The position numbers and the translations under genes are program-made. This document shows, piece after piece, positions 16,523-25,258 of a stretch of DNA of 64,000 nucleotides. Below the pieces are notes generated by a model, which worked only from the letters and a program-made list of their open reading frames with translations, made no database searches and had not been told where the DNA came from. Position 1 is the first letter of the stretch, and each line of letters starts with the position of its first letter. The DNA is from Streptococcus infantis (GTDB lineage Bacteria; Bacillota; Bacilli; Lactobacillales; Streptococcaceae), in NCBI RefSeq assembly GCF_000963255.1, contig NZ_JYOV01000009.1, positions 1 to 64,000 of the forward strand, given 5' to 3'.

Positions 16523-17572
16523 ATGACCGGAAACTATTCAACACGTGAATACCGTGAGAAATTATATGATGACCTTCATGTTCGATTAAGAGATACAGTG
16601 ATTTTGATGTGTGCGATTTTTATTGCCTCTATAGGTCTAAATATGAATTCAACAGCTGTCATTATTGGAGCCATGCTGATTTCCCCTCTTATGACACCGA
16701 TTGTTGGACTGGGATTCGGTTTAGCTATTTTTGATACGCGTTTAATCAAGCAATCTCTAGAGGTTTTATTTACTCAAGTATTGGTCAGTTTGCTTGTATC
16801 GACTCTGTATTTCTGGATTTCTCCCTTATCTTATGCAAGTAGCGAGTTGATTGCACGAACCTCTCCAACCATTTGGGATGTTCTGATTGCTATTGCTGGT
16901 GGGATTGCAGGTGTAATTGGTTCAAGGAAAAAAGAAGCAAATAATATCGTGCCTGGAGTAGCCATTGCAACAGCTCTGATGCCACCTATCTGTACTGCAG
17001 GATATGGTTTAGCTAATGGAAATGTAGGATTTTTATTTGGGGCTCTCTATCTTTTCTTGATCAACTGTGTCTTTATCATGCTAACCAACATTGTTGGAAC
17101 AAGAATTTTGATGAGAAAATCTCCTTTAAGTTCATTTAAAGAGCTAAACATTAAAATGAAAATTGGGTTGATATCTTTGATTGTATTATTGATTCTTCCA
17201 GCCAGCTACTCAGCGGTCACTCTGACGATGGATCAAGCGCGAAAAGAAGGAATCAAACAGTTTGTAGGAAAAGAGTTCGCCAATCATACGGTCATTAATC
17301 AAGTCTACAAGTCAAGGAGCAATGAATTGGTCTTGACAGTTGTTGGAGATCCGATTTCAGAAGAAGAATTAGAAACAATCCACCAAAAACAAGCCTCTTA
17401 CGGTATTCAATCTGTTCAATTGAAAGTCAATCAAGTCCATAATTCGACAAATTTAGATAGTGAGATGACCAAGGAATTTTATGAAACCATTAACAAGTAT
17501 ATCGATCAAAAACTCTCTGAAAAAGATTCACAAAAAGATCTTGTAAAAGAAAAAGAAGCAAACAAGGATTGA
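16523..17572 (+). CDS. DUF389 integral membrane protein
   Basis: The 349-residue protein has a DUF389 core: five or six transmembrane segments with conserved Gly/Pro-rich motifs (MNSTAVIIGAMLISPLMTPI about residues 41-60, IAGGIAGVIGSRK, NIVPGVAIATALMPPICTAGY). A soluble domain follows from about residue 230 and a charged C-terminal tail (KDLVKEKEANKD). The family is widespread and has no established function. The ATG at 16523 follows AAAAGGAG. It is monocistronic with a long leader and is flanked by terminators. Confidence 0.85.
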   Translation: MTGNYSTREYREKLYDDLHVRLRDTVILMCAIFIASIGLNMNSTAVIIGAMLISPLMTPIVGLGFGLAIFDTRLIKQSLEVLFTQVLVSLLVSTLYFWISPLSYASSELIARTSPTIWDVLIAIAGGIAGVIGSRKKEANNIVPGVAIATALMPPICTAGYGLANGNVGFLFGALYLFLINCVFIMLTNIVGTRILMRKSPLSSFKELNIKMKIGLISLIVLLILPASYSAVTLTMDQARKEGIKQFVGKEFANHTVINQVYKSRSNELVLTVVGDPISEEELETIHQKQASYGIQSVQLKVNQVHNSTNLDSEMTKEFYETINKYIDQKLSEKDSQKDLVKEKEANKD

Positions 17573-17710
17573 GGATATTGACCTTATCTCACTCATGAAA
17601 GCAAATCTTGGGAGGATATCCTATATCCAAAAGTTAGTGGATAGAAAGGATTGTTGATGAGGATACCATTTGTGGTGGTTTTACAAATCACTACTAGCTT
17701 AGGCTAAATA

Positions 17711-17745
17711 AAAAAGCAACAGCTGAAACAGTTGTTGCTTTTTTA
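17711..17745. terminator. Bidirectional terminator between the DUF389 gene and thrS
   Basis: The stem AAAAGCAACA / TGTTGCTTTT has flanking A and T runs and serves convergent genes. Confidence 0.8.
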
Positions 17746-17778
17746 GCTAGCTGGAAATATTATCCCAGATTTTATCGT

Positions 17779-19722
17779 TTATTTTTCAACTCGTGATTTG
17801 TTGTCAATATCTGCAAGAATCAATTCTACAAATGCATCTACCGGCATGGTTTCTGTTTCTTTTTGACCATAACGGCGAACGTTTACAGCCTTCTCTTCCA
17901 TTTCCTTGTCACCAACGATCAATTGGTAAGGAATCTTTTGAGTTTGAGAAGCACGGATCTTGAACTGCATTTTTTCATTACGTTCATCCACATCGGCACG
18001 GACACCACGGTCACGAAGTTTCTTAGCTACTTCCCAAGCGTAGTCCACGTGTTTTTCGTTAGAAACTGGGATAAGAGTTACTTGGTGAGGTGCAAGCCAT
18101 GTAGGGAAGGCACCCTTGTAGTTTTCAATCAAGATAGCTGTGAAGCGTTCCATAGTTGAGATAACACCACGGTGGATCATAACTGGACGGTGTTCTTCAC
18201 CATCAGCTCCGATGTATTTAAGGTCGAAGCGCTCTGGAAGCAAGAAGTCAAGCTGGATAGTAGAAAGGGTTTCTTCTTTTCCAAGGGCAGTCTTAACTTG
18301 GATATCCAATTTTGGTCCGTAGAAGGCTGCTTCCCCTTCAGCTTCAAAGTAGTCAAGTCCCATGTCATCCATAGCTGATTTCAACATGCGTTGAGCATTT
18401 TCCCACATCTCATCATTATCAAAGTACTTGTGAGTATCTTGAGGGTCACGATATGATAAACGGAAACGATAGTCAGTCAAGTTGAAATCTTCGTAAACGT
18501 CGATAATCAATTGAAGCGTACGTTGGAACTCATCTTTGATTTGTTCAGGTGTTACGAAAGTGTGACCGTCATTAAGTGACATTTCACGTACACGTTGAAG
18601 CCCTGTGAGAGCACCAGATTTTTCATAGCGGTGCATCATACCGATTTCAGCAATACGGATTGGCAATTCACGGTAAGAGTGAACGTGGTGTTTAAAGACT
18701 TCGATATGGTGAGGACAGTTCATTGGACGAAGAACGAATTCTTCCCCATCCCCCATATCCATAGTTGGGAACATATCTTCACGGTAGTGATCCCAGTGAC
18801 CAGAAGTCTTGTAAAGTTCTACTGAGGCAATTGGTGGAGTGTAGACGTGTTGGTAACCAGCAGCGATTTCCTTGTCGACGATGTAGCGTTCCAATTCACG
18901 ACGGATAGTAGCACCATTTGGCAACCAGAATGGAAGACCTTGACCAACTTCTTGAGAAATCATAAAGAGGTCAAGCTCTTTACCAAGTTTACGGTGGTCA
19001 CGTTCTTTGGCTTCTTCACGCATTTGAAGGTAGTTTTTCAAGTCTTTCTTGTCAAACCAAGCTGTACCATAGATCCGTTGCATCATAGCGTTGTCGCTAT
19101 TTCCACGCCAGTAAGCACCAGCTACGTTGAGAAGGTGGAAGATTTGGATGCGGCCTGTTGATGGGACGTGAGGGCCACGGCAAAGGTCTACATATTCACC
19201 TTGACGATAGATGGTCAAACCACCCTCGTCTTCTGAGTGTTCTTCGATCAATTCTAACTTGTATGGGTCGTTTTTGAAAATTTCACGCGCTTCGTCTTTT
19301 GTCACTTCCTCACGAATAGATGGGAAGTTTTCCTTAACGATTTTTTGCATTTCTTCTTCGATACGAGGAAGGTCTTCGTTAGAGATTTGACCAGCTTGGT
19401 TGTCTGTATCGTAGTAGAAACCATCTTCGATAGCTGGACCGACACCCAAGTGAATGTCTGGGAAGAGACGACGAGCTGCTTGTGCAAACAAGTGGGCTGC
19501 TGAGTGACGCAAGATTGGAAGAGCATCTTCGTGATCTGGTGTCACGATTTCAATGCTTCCATCTTCAGTAATGGCACGAGTAGTGTCGATGAGTTTGCCG
19601 TTAAATTTACCAGCAAGAGCTTTTTTAGCTAGAGAATTGCTGATGGATTGGGCAATTTCAAAAGTAGTAACGCCAGATTCGAATTCACGAACAGCGCCAT
19701 CTGGGAAAGTAATTTGAATCAT
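17779..19722 (-). CDS. thrS: Threonyl-tRNA synthetase
   Basis: The 647-residue class II synthetase charges tRNA-Thr. Domains in order: TGS (residues 1-60, [19 protein letters not shown]), editing domain with [10 protein letters not shown] and the Cys/His site (DLCRGPHVP), class II catalytic core (motif 2 [11 protein letters not shown] with RPMNCPHH before it; motif 3 [13 protein letters not shown]) and a C-terminal anticodon-binding domain. It has full length for the family. The ATG at 19722 follows AAGGAG. Expression is controlled by the T-box leader upstream, so it should rise when uncharged tRNA-Thr accumulates. Confidence 0.97.
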   Translation of the reverse strand: MIQITFPDGAVREFESGVTTFEIAQSISNSLAKKALAGKFNGKLIDTTRAITEDGSIEIVTPDHEDALPILRHSAAHLFAQAARRLFPDIHLGVGPAIEDGFYYDTDNQAGQISNEDLPRIEEEMQKIVKENFPSIREEVTKDEAREIFKNDPYKLELIEEHSEDEGGLTIYRQGEYVDLCRGPHVPSTGRIQIFHLLNVAGAYWRGNSDNAMMQRIYGTAWFDKKDLKNYLQMREEAKERDHRKLGKELDLFMISQEVGQGLPFWLPNGATIRRELERYIVDKEIAAGYQHVYTPPIASVELYKTSGHWDHYREDMFPTMDMGDGEEFVLRPMNCPHHIEVFKHHVHSYRELPIRIAEIGMMHRYEKSGALTGLQRVREMSLNDGHTFVTPEQIKDEFQRTLQLIIDVYEDFNLTDYRFRLSYRDPQDTHKYFDNDEMWENAQRMLKSAMDDMGLDYFEAEGEAAFYGPKLDIQVKTALGKEETLSTIQLDFLLPERFDLKYIGADGEEHRPVMIHRGVISTMERFTAILIENYKGAFPTWLAPHQVTLIPVSNEKHVDYAWEVAKKLRDRGVRADVDERNEKMQFKIRASQTQKIPYQLIVGDKEMEEKAVNVRRYGQKETETMPVDAFVELILADIDNKSRVEK

Positions 19723-19802
19723 GATTTTCTCCTTATATTAGTTATCCATTATTTCTAAAGCAGAAGTGTTGCCCTATTTTGCAGTCTTAAATCAAGAAAA
19801 AC

Positions 19803-20010
19803 AAAAAGCGACATCCTAAAAAGGACGTCGCAACGTGGTTCCACCTTCATTTATGTTCCTCAAAAAAGAGGGACACCTCTGACTGGCTCTAACGTGGCCA
19901 CCGTTTTATGTTTGCATAAAAGTTAGTAGAGTAGTATCAGTATAGTCTTCCTATGCGTTCTCAGCAACCACGCACTCTCTGGTAGAAAGGGTCTAAGTGA
20001 CTTGTCTCTA
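19803..20010 (-). ncRNA. T-box leader of thrS
   Basis: On the minus strand the leader begins near 20010, folds through a long Stem I region (about 19880-20000), and reaches the T-box AAGGTGGAACCACGTTG (about 19831-19847). The terminator GCGACGTCC...GGATGTCGC with TTTTTG follows (19803-19832). The T-box overlaps the terminator's upstream arm, as needed for the antiterminator switch. Several ACT triplets near the 3' side of Stem I (around 19935-19945) are candidate threonine specifier codons, but I cannot fix which one. Confidence 0.9.
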
Positions 20011-20016
20011 TGCATT

Positions 20017-20044
20017 ATTATAGCATGATTGTGAGATTTTTCAA
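20017..20044 (-). promoter_or_regulatory. Promoter of thrS
   Basis: On the minus strand TTGAAA and TATAAT with a 16-bp spacer and TG one base before the -10. It touches the stop codon of the upstream gene. Confidence 0.75.
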
Positions 20045-20412
20045 GGATTTTGTGAAAGTTTTTTGTTTTTCAGTTTTTGCATTAGATACCTGATAGCGGC
20101 ACCAATAACTGTACCTAGTAGAATAAGAATTTCATAGGCTAGGAAATAAACAATAATAAATTCTCTGAAAGGAATGATTGTAAAGCCATAGAGCAAGCAA
20201 CTACCTAAAAGCCAATGCAGTGAAAAACCAAATCGATAACTATAAAGAAGTGAAACTATAAAAACTACAATGGGCGAAATGATGAATATATTTAGAAGAT
20301 AGAGGCCTGTTAAATCAGGATTCGATGATAGTAGTATAAATAGTCCATAAAGTGGCCAATAAAAGAAAAATATGACCAGATAGTAGGGGAGATATTGCGA
20401 GAATTTACGCAT
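20041..20412 (-). CDS. Hypothetical small membrane protein
   Basis: A 123-residue protein with four hydrophobic segments (about residues 8-30, 38-58, 62-82 and 85-108) and a basic C-terminal tail (MQKLKNKKLSQNP). No recognised family. I chose the ATG at 20412 because GAGAGGTG precedes it with good spacing; a TTG 21 nt upstream is in frame but has no ribosome binding site. Its stop overlaps the -35 region of the thrS promoter, so transcription of this gene runs straight into thrS control. Confidence 0.65.
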   Translation of the reverse strand: MRKFSQYLPYYLVIFFFYWPLYGLFILLSSNPDLTGLYLLNIFIISPIVVFIVSLLYSYRFGFSLHWLLGSCLLYGFTIIPFREFIIVYFLAYEILILLGTVIGAAIRYLMQKLKNKKLSQNP

Positions 20413-20498
20413 GGTAATCACCTCTCTTTTCAAGATGTCAACTTAGATATCCTTCCTATAACTATTATAGCACTTTTGCGGTAAGAATAGTAAATCAG

Positions 20499-20527
20499 TT
20501 GACAAAGAACTTAGTTCTTGGTAGAAT
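20499..20527 (+). promoter_or_regulatory. Promoter of rpsO
   Basis: -35 TTGACA and -10 TAGAAT with a 17-bp spacer. The spacer contains the inverted repeat AAGAAC-TTA-GTTCTT. Confidence 0.85.
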
Positions 20528-20533
20528 AAGAAA

Positions 20534-20617
20534 TGTCGTAAAGACAAATAACTTCTTCTTGGTTACAGGCATGCCAACCTGTCACTCGGATGAAGCCAAA
20601 TAAAAAGGAGAAACATC
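20534..20617 (+). promoter_or_regulatory. Candidate S15-responsive leader of rpsO
   Basis: The roughly 84-nt leader can form a hairpin ACAGG/CCTGT around 20566-20585. Alternatively it can pair TTGG with CCAA and CTTC with GAAG, giving a nested or pseudoknot-like choice just before the ribosome binding site AAAAGGAG. S15 controls its own synthesis through such leaders in several bacteria. The structure is read by eye, so the regulation is inferred. Confidence 0.5.
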
Positions 20618-20887
20618 ATGGCAATCTCAAAAGAGAAAAAAAATGAAATCATTGCACAATATGCACGTCACGAAGGTGATACAGGTTCAGTAGAGGTTCA
20701 AGTTGCTGTCCTTACTTGGGAAATCAACCACCTTAACGAACACATCAAACAACATAAAAAAGACCACGCTACTTACCGTGGATTGATGAAGAAAATCGGT
20801 CGCCGTCGTAACTTGCTTGCATACTTGCGTAAAAACGACGTTAACCGTTACCGTGAGTTAATCAACTCTCTTGGACTTCGTCGCTAA
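20618..20887 (+). CDS. rpsO: 30S ribosomal protein S15
   Basis: The 89-residue protein of standard length binds 16S rRNA helices 20-22 early in 30S assembly. Family landmarks are present: [29 protein letters not shown], the rRNA-binding [17 protein letters not shown] and the end [13 protein letters not shown]. The start at 20618 follows AAAAGGAG. The gene stands alone, upstream of the duplicated terminator region. Confidence 0.98.
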   Translation: MAISKEKKNEIIAQYARHEGDTGSVEVQVAVLTWEINHLNEHIKQHKKDHATYRGLMKKIGRRRNLLAYLRKNDVNRYRELINSLGLRR

Positions 20888-20941
20888 TCTTGCGTCTAAA
20901 ACGTTTCTATACTTCGTTGGCTTCGCCTCGATGTACCATCA

Positions 20942-20995
20942 GTACAATCTTCGGCTTGCCGCCTAGTCTAAAAACGTTTTATCCAGCAAGAATCA
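20942..20995. repeat. 54-bp direct repeat, copy 1
   Basis: Starts GTACAATCTTCGGCTTGCCG and ends CAGCAAGAATCA. An identical copy lies at 21146-21199. Confidence 0.9.
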
Positions 20996-20996
20996 A

Positions 20997-21022
20997 GCTC
21001 TCTGACTTCAGAGGGCTTTTTT
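20997..21022 (+). terminator. Terminator 1 downstream of rpsO
   Basis: Stem GCTCTCTGA / TCAGAGGGC followed by TTTTTT. Confidence 0.8.
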
Positions 21023-21101
21023 ATTTTCGTCACCTTGCCTCGATATACTCAAGTATAATCTTCGGTTACGGTTCCTAGCACTGTAAGGTAAAATAAACCA
21101 G

Positions 21102-21128
21102 ATCTTCTCCCTTGGGGGAGATTTTTTT
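21102..21128 (+). terminator. Terminator 2
   Basis: Stem ATCTTCTCCC / GGGGGAGAT followed by TTTTTTT. Confidence 0.75.
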
Positions 21129-21145
21129 GTTTCACTAAAATTTTT

Positions 21146-21199
21146 GTACAATCTTCGGCTTGCCGCCTAGTCTAAAAACGTTTTATCCAGCAAGAATCA
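21146..21199. repeat. 54-bp direct repeat, copy 2
   Basis: Identical to 20942-20995 over all 54 bp. It sits directly after the first ~145-bp unit. Confidence 0.9.
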
Positions 21200-21308
21200 T
21201 GATGCTAAGGGCACTAAAAATCCGTATGAAAATAGGGAAACGACACAGTGTTCGATGAACACAAGGAGTTTCATCTTTTTCACTAGGATTTTAGCCCGAG
21301 CTCAAATC

Positions 21309-21336
21309 GCTCTCTGATTTCAGAGAGCTTTTTTAT
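21309..21336 (+). terminator. Terminator 3
   Basis: Stem GCTCTCTGA / TCAGAGAGC followed by TTTTTT. The stem pairs perfectly, unlike terminator 1, which has a G-T pair. Confidence 0.8.
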
Positions 21337-21415
21337 TTTTCTCACCTTACCTCGATATACTCAAGTATTATCATCGGTTACGTCTCCTAGGACTATAAGG
21401 TAAAATAAATCAGAT

Positions 21416-21440
21416 CTATCTCCCTTCGGGGAGATTTTTG
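21416..21440 (+). terminator. Terminator 4
   Basis: Stem TCTCCC / GGGGAGA with a TTC loop, followed by TTTTT. Confidence 0.7.
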
Positions 21441-21472
21441 GTTTACTAGGATTTTAGCCCAAGCTCAAATTA

Positions 21473-21498
21473 GATCTCTGATATCAGAGGGCTTTTTT
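21473..21498 (+). terminator. Terminator 5
   Basis: Perfect dyad CTCTGATATCAGAG followed by GGC and TTTTTT. It is a third, shortened relative of terminators 1 and 3. Confidence 0.7.
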
Positions 21499-21514
21499 AT
21501 TCATTTTTCTAGTC

Positions 21515-21543
21515 TTGTTCCTGATTTGGAAATGTGGTATACT
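21515..21543 (+). promoter_or_regulatory. Promoter of the siderophore-type ABC transporter operon
   Basis: TTGTTC and TATACT with a 17-bp spacer and TG one base before the -10. I see no convincing Fur- or MntR-type box. Confidence 0.65.
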
Positions 21544-21590
21544 ATTTATGAAAATTGTCTAAATTTTTAATTTTATTAAGGGAGGGTTTC

Positions 21591-22637
21591 ATGATTTCCA
21601 AATCTTCTGGAAGCCATCAAAACCTGCGATATGTTTTTCTCCTAGCTCTGTTGCTCGGAGCTTTGGGTGTCTCTCTGTTTCTAGCTGTTTCTATGGGGTC
21701 TGTTCAGATTAGCTTGAGTGATACTTATAGAATTATTTTAAGTAAGATGGGGGCCCCTCTGGATATAGGAGACCTTTCGAAGTCTACACTTGCTATTGTT
21801 TGGAATATGAGATTACCACGGGTTTTTCTTGGTTTGATAGTTGGTGCAGGCCTTTCCATGTGTGGTAGCGTTATGCAGTCAACAGTTAATAATCCAATCG
21901 CAGAACCCTATGTGTTAGGAATTTCTGCTGGGGCAACCTTTGGTGCGACTTTGAGCATCATTCTCGGATTTAAGATCATGATTGGTCTTGGCTCTTTCCT
22001 TGGAGCGCTTGTGGCAACAGTTGCAGTACTTCTGATTGCTTCCATGCAAGGCAGGATGACAACTTCAAGCCTGATTTTATCAGGGACAGTTGTGAATGCA
22101 CTATTTTTGGCTTTTTCAAACTTTATTATCTCAATTGGCGCTAATGCTGATAGTGTCATGACCATCAAGTTTTGGACCATGGGTTCTTTAGCGGGGACTT
22201 CCTGGGCTCACTTAACCTTGCCAACTATAATCGTGGGAATTGCTTTTTTATTTTTCTCTACCCAATATCGTGTTTTTAATGCCATGATGATGGGTGATGA
22301 GGCGGCTTTGACCTTAGGGATTCCCCTACGTTTTTACTGGTATCTTTATGTGACGATTGTGGCTATAATGACAGCAATCTTGGTATCGACCTGTGGGATT
22401 ATCGGTTTTGTAGGTCTTATTACCCCACATTTGGCGAGAAGTTTGGTGGGGACAAATTACAGAAGGCTTTTTCCGATAGCTACTTTGCTCGGCGCGCTTT
22501 TTGTTGTTTGGGCAGATGTTCTTGCTCGTGTCTTGATTCAAAATGCTGAGCTGCCGATTGGGATTTTTACAGCCCTAGTAGGTGCCCCTTTCTTTATCTA
22601 CATGGTTGGAAGTAGACGAGGGGAGGTGAAGATCTGA
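21591..22637 (+). CDS. FecCD-family ABC transporter permease
   Basis: The 348-residue permease has about ten transmembrane helices. It has the conserved MRLPRVFLGLIVGAGLSMCG and NPIAEPYVLGISAGATFG segments near residues 80-130, and a late GIIGFVGLITPHLAR coupling helix. The family imports ferric siderophores, haem or cobalamin as homodimers. Only one permease gene is present, consistent with a homodimer. The ATG at 21591 follows GGGAGGG. It leads an operon of permease, ATPase, binding lipoprotein and esterase. Confidence 0.92.
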   Translation: MISKSSGSHQNLRYVFLLALLLGALGVSLFLAVSMGSVQISLSDTYRIILSKMGAPLDIGDLSKSTLAIVWNMRLPRVFLGLIVGAGLSMCGSVMQSTVNNPIAEPYVLGISAGATFGATLSIILGFKIMIGLGSFLGALVATVAVLLIASMQGRMTTSSLILSGTVVNALFLAFSNFIISIGANADSVMTIKFWTMGSLAGTSWAHLTLPTIIVGIAFLFFSTQYRVFNAMMMGDEAALTLGIPLRFYWYLYVTIVAIMTAILVSTCGIIGFVGLITPHLARSLVGTNYRRLFPIATLLGALFVVWADVLARVLIQNAELPIGIFTALVGAPFFIYMVGSRRGEVKI

Positions 22638-22638
22638 T

Positions 22639-23394
22639 ATGGACTTAATGTGCCAGGATATTCACTTTGGAATCGGAGAAAAAAAGATTCTCAAAGGAGT
22701 CTCGCTCAAACTGGAGGGCAAGCAATTTCATACCATTTTGGGACCCAATGGAAGTGGGAAGACTAGCCTACTGAAACTTCTCTATCGACAGGAAAAGCCT
22801 GATCAAGGCTTGATTTCTCTAAATGGAAAACCCTTGGAACAAATGAGCGTCAAGGAAACGGCAAAACAGATGGCAGTCGTCACGCAGTTTAATCAGTTAC
22901 AATTTGATTGTAGGGCTGAGGAAATCGTCATGCTGGGCAGAACACCCCATCTCTCTTTCTTACAAAAGGAAAAAGAAAAAGACTTTGCCTTGGTTGAGGA
23001 TGCTCTGGTCAAGGTAGATATGTTCGAAAAGAGAAATCGACTCTACTCTTCTCTGTCAGGAGGAGAGAAGCAGAGGGTTTTGTTGGCACGCGCCTTGGCA
23101 CAAGAACCGACTCTCCTGCTCTTAGACGAACCGACCAATCATTTGGATATCAAGTACCAGCTAGACTTGTTAACCATTGTCAAACATCTCAATATCAATG
23201 TACTAGCAGTATTACACGATATTCAGCTAGCTTGTCGCTATTCAGACTATCTCTATCTAATGAAAGAAGGAGAGATTGTTTACCAAGGGACTCCAAAAGA
23301 GACCATCACTCCTGAGTCTTTGCAGGCTGTCTATGGTGTCCAAAGTAAGGTTACTTGGACAGAAGATCAGCAAGCCATGATTCACTATTTATAA
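22639..23394 (+). CDS. Siderophore-type ABC transporter ATP-binding protein
   Basis: The 251-residue FepC/FhuC-like ATPase has Walker A GPNGSGKTS (about residue 36), Q-loop VTQFNQLQF, signature LSGGEKQRVLLARA, Walker B LLLLDEPTNHLD and the switch His in LHDIQLA. It drives the FecCD-type permease encoded one nucleotide upstream. GAGGTGAAG near the end of the permease gene serves as ribosome binding site. Confidence 0.93.
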   Translation: MDLMCQDIHFGIGEKKILKGVSLKLEGKQFHTILGPNGSGKTSLLKLLYRQEKPDQGLISLNGKPLEQMSVKETAKQMAVVTQFNQLQFDCRAEEIVMLGRTPHLSFLQKEKEKDFALVEDALVKVDMFEKRNRLYSSLSGGEKQRVLLARALAQEPTLLLLDEPTNHLDIKYQLDLLTIVKHLNINVLAVLHDIQLACRYSDYLYLMKEGEIVYQGTPKETITPESLQAVYGVQSKVTWTEDQQAMIHYL

Positions 23395-23415
23395 AAAATG
23401 AAAAGGAAAACAAAC

Positions 23416-24426
23416 ATGAAAAAATCAATCAGTATTTTGCTCCTAACAGTAGCAACCTTAACTTTAGCAGCTTGTGGAAATAGTGCAACAGAAAAAGCTA
23501 CCACACAATCAAGCGCAGAGACAAGTCAAAAAGCTAATACAGAAACCAGCTATCCTGTAACCATCAAAACTTATGATGCCAAAGGAAATGAAGTCGAACA
23601 AGTTTTTGAAAAGGCTCCTGAAAAGGTCATCACCAACAATCTTTCAACAACTGAAATCCTACTTGAACTTGGTTTGAAGGATAAAATTGCCGGCATGCTC
23701 AACCCTGATAATGCCGTAACTGGTAAATACAAGGATGCCATTGAAGCCATCCCTCATATTGGGGATAAAAAATCAGTCTCACAAGAAACGATTCTTTCTT
23801 ATGAACCAGATGCCTTGATGGGACGTAATATGATGTTCTCTGAAAAGTCAATGGGAACTATCAGCGCTTGGAATGAAAACAAAATCCCTGTTTATACGCA
23901 AAAAGCCTCACTATCAAATATCCAACAGGATTTGGGAAATATCGTTGAAGATGTGAAGAATCTTGGTACCATTTTCAATGTCCAAGACAAGGCTAACCAA
24001 TATGCAGAGCAATTGCAAGCTAAAATCGATGCGGTTAAAAAAGCAAATCCAGAAACACAGGGTAAAAAGAAAAAAGCTTTGATTATGGTTGCTTATAACG
24101 ACGAAACCTTTGGTGCCTACAAGTCAGCCCTTCAAGAAAGTTTGCTCAACCAACTTGGTTACACAAATGTCGCAACAGGAACTTCTGGCTTGACCTTGGA
24201 AAATCTAGTATCAATGGATCCAGAGTTGATTATCTATGTAACCAGCGACCGCAATCAAAAATTGGATGAAAAAGCAGTGGATTTGATGAAGGCAAATGCT
24301 GTTTTGGAAAATGTCGCAGCAATCAAGAATCAAAAAATCATGACCATCTCTTACGATGAGTTGATGGACTACGGTCCTGCAGTGATTGATTCCCTTGAAA
24401 AAATCAATGACTTTATCAAGAAATAA
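23416..24426 (+). CDS. Siderophore-type substrate-binding lipoprotein
   Basis: A 336-residue class III binding protein. The lipoprotein signal MKKSISILLLTVATLTLAAC has its lipobox Cys at residue 20. A mature FepB/BtuF-like bilobed fold follows, with the typical APEKVITNNLSTTEILLELG start and a GKKKKALIMVAYNDETFGAY second-lobe opening. It captures the ligand for the permease and ATPase upstream. Ferric siderophore is the best guess given the esterase next door, but haem or cobalamin cannot be excluded. I chose the ATG at 23416 because AAAAGGAAA precedes it and the signal peptide starts there; an in-frame ATG 18 nt earlier adds only charged residues. Confidence 0.9.
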   Translation: MKKSISILLLTVATLTLAACGNSATEKATTQSSAETSQKANTETSYPVTIKTYDAKGNEVEQVFEKAPEKVITNNLSTTEILLELGLKDKIAGMLNPDNAVTGKYKDAIEAIPHIGDKKSVSQETILSYEPDALMGRNMMFSEKSMGTISAWNENKIPVYTQKASLSNIQQDLGNIVEDVKNLGTIFNVQDKANQYAEQLQAKIDAVKKANPETQGKKKKALIMVAYNDETFGAYKSALQESLLNQLGYTNVATGTSGLTLENLVSMDPELIIYVTSDRNQKLDEKAVDLMKANAVLENVAAIKNQKIMTISYDELMDYGPAVIDSLEKINDFIKK

Positions 24427-25102
24427 GGAGTTTAACTGGGAAGGGATTCGTGTTAGAGTCAGTCTTCCTTCAAACTATGACTCTAAACAAGCCTACCCAG
24501 TTGTGCTCTTAAACGATGGGGAACTGGATTATTTATCAGACCTGTCCCAATCTGTGATTTTAGTGGGTTTGATTCCAGAAAAACGTCTGGATGACTTTAC
24601 ACCTTGGAAAGCTAGTTCTTTGAAAGAAGGGGCTCCAGATTTTGGTGGAAAGGTAGATGCCTACCATCAAAAGCTCTTTCAAGGAATTCTAACAGCTCTA
24701 AAAAAATCCTACTTGATAGATGAAAGCAGGATTGCTTATGGAGGCTATTCACTGGGGGGGCTTGCTGCTGTTTATAGTCTCTATAGTAGCCATCTTCCTG
24801 CGACCTGTATCTTTTCTATCTGTGGTTCTTTCTGGTATCCAGAATTTATAGACTTTTGCAGGGAACATACTTTGATACAGAGCCAAAGTCTGATTTATCT
24901 GCAAAATGGTCAGATAGAAGGTGTCAATCATTCCAATCGTCTGTCTAAGGCGACTCTTTTTGCAAGGGATCTACATGATCTGATTTCAGGGAAAGTTCCC
25001 TCAACTTATTCTACTTTTGATGCTTATGGGCATCATGAAGCTCTCGTCCAACGCTATCAACATTTTTGTGATTGGCTGAGAGAAGAGTGGAAGCTTACGT
25101 AA
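24407..25102 (+). CDS. Siderophore-esterase-like alpha/beta hydrolase
   Basis: The 231-residue protein has the esterase D / IroE-Fes-like fold: N-terminal strand region RVRVSLPSNYDSKQAYPVVL, nucleophile elbow GGYSLGG (about residue 118), oxyanion and lid region around ICGSFWYPEF, and a C-terminal catalytic His in YGHHEA. Enzymes of this family hydrolyse trilactone siderophores or their ferric complexes after uptake, releasing iron in the cytosol. No signal peptide is seen. The start is uncertain: ATG 24407 overlaps the lipoprotein gene by 20 nt without a good ribosome binding site, while AAGGAG at 24425 lacks a standard start at the right distance. Position in the transporter operon strengthens the call. 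Confidence 0.8.
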   Translation: MTLSRNKEFNWEGIRVRVSLPSNYDSKQAYPVVLLNDGELDYLSDLSQSVILVGLIPEKRLDDFTPWKASSLKEGAPDFGGKVDAYHQKLFQGILTALKKSYLIDESRIAYGGYSLGGLAAVYSLYSSHLPATCIFSICGSFWYPEFIDFCREHTLIQSQSLIYLQNGQIEGVNHSNRLSKATLFARDLHDLISGKVPSTYSTFDAYGHHEALVQRYQHFCDWLREEWKLT

Positions 25103-25222
25103 AAATCTAATACTCTTTGTTTAGGATGGACAGAGAGTATTTTTCTTGCCTTTAATCGGGTATGTTTTTACATTTCGGAGTGATTATCCAAACCGAAAGT
25201 TTAACTGAAATGCATCAAAATG

Positions 25223-25231
25223 TGGTATAAT
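25223..25231 (+). promoter_or_regulatory. Extended -10 promoter of the RNA helicase gene
   Basis: TGGTATAAT about 28 bp upstream of the start. The -35 is weak. Confidence 0.55.
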
Positions 25232-25258
25232 GAGTAGATAGATAGAATCGAGGATATT

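Larger units (their letters stand above)
20997..21140. repeat. ~145-bp imperfect repeat, copy 1 (carries two terminators)
   Basis: Contains a terminator hairpin, a CACCTTGCCTCGATATACTC segment that can pair with a later GTAAGGT, and a second terminator hairpin. The same order with scattered changes recurs at 21309-21453. Confidence 0.85.
21309..21453. repeat. ~145-bp imperfect repeat, copy 2
   Basis: Same order of hairpin, CTCGATATACTCAAGTAT segment, AAGGTAAAATAAA and second hairpin as 20997-21140. The two hairpins keep their stems despite base changes. Confidence 0.85.
20888..21514. other. Gene-free mosaic of duplicated terminator segments
   Basis: No plausible gene. The stretch is built from the two repeat families listed separately, five terminator hairpins, and a single-copy segment (about 21200-21280) that I cannot assign. 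Confidence 0.7.
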
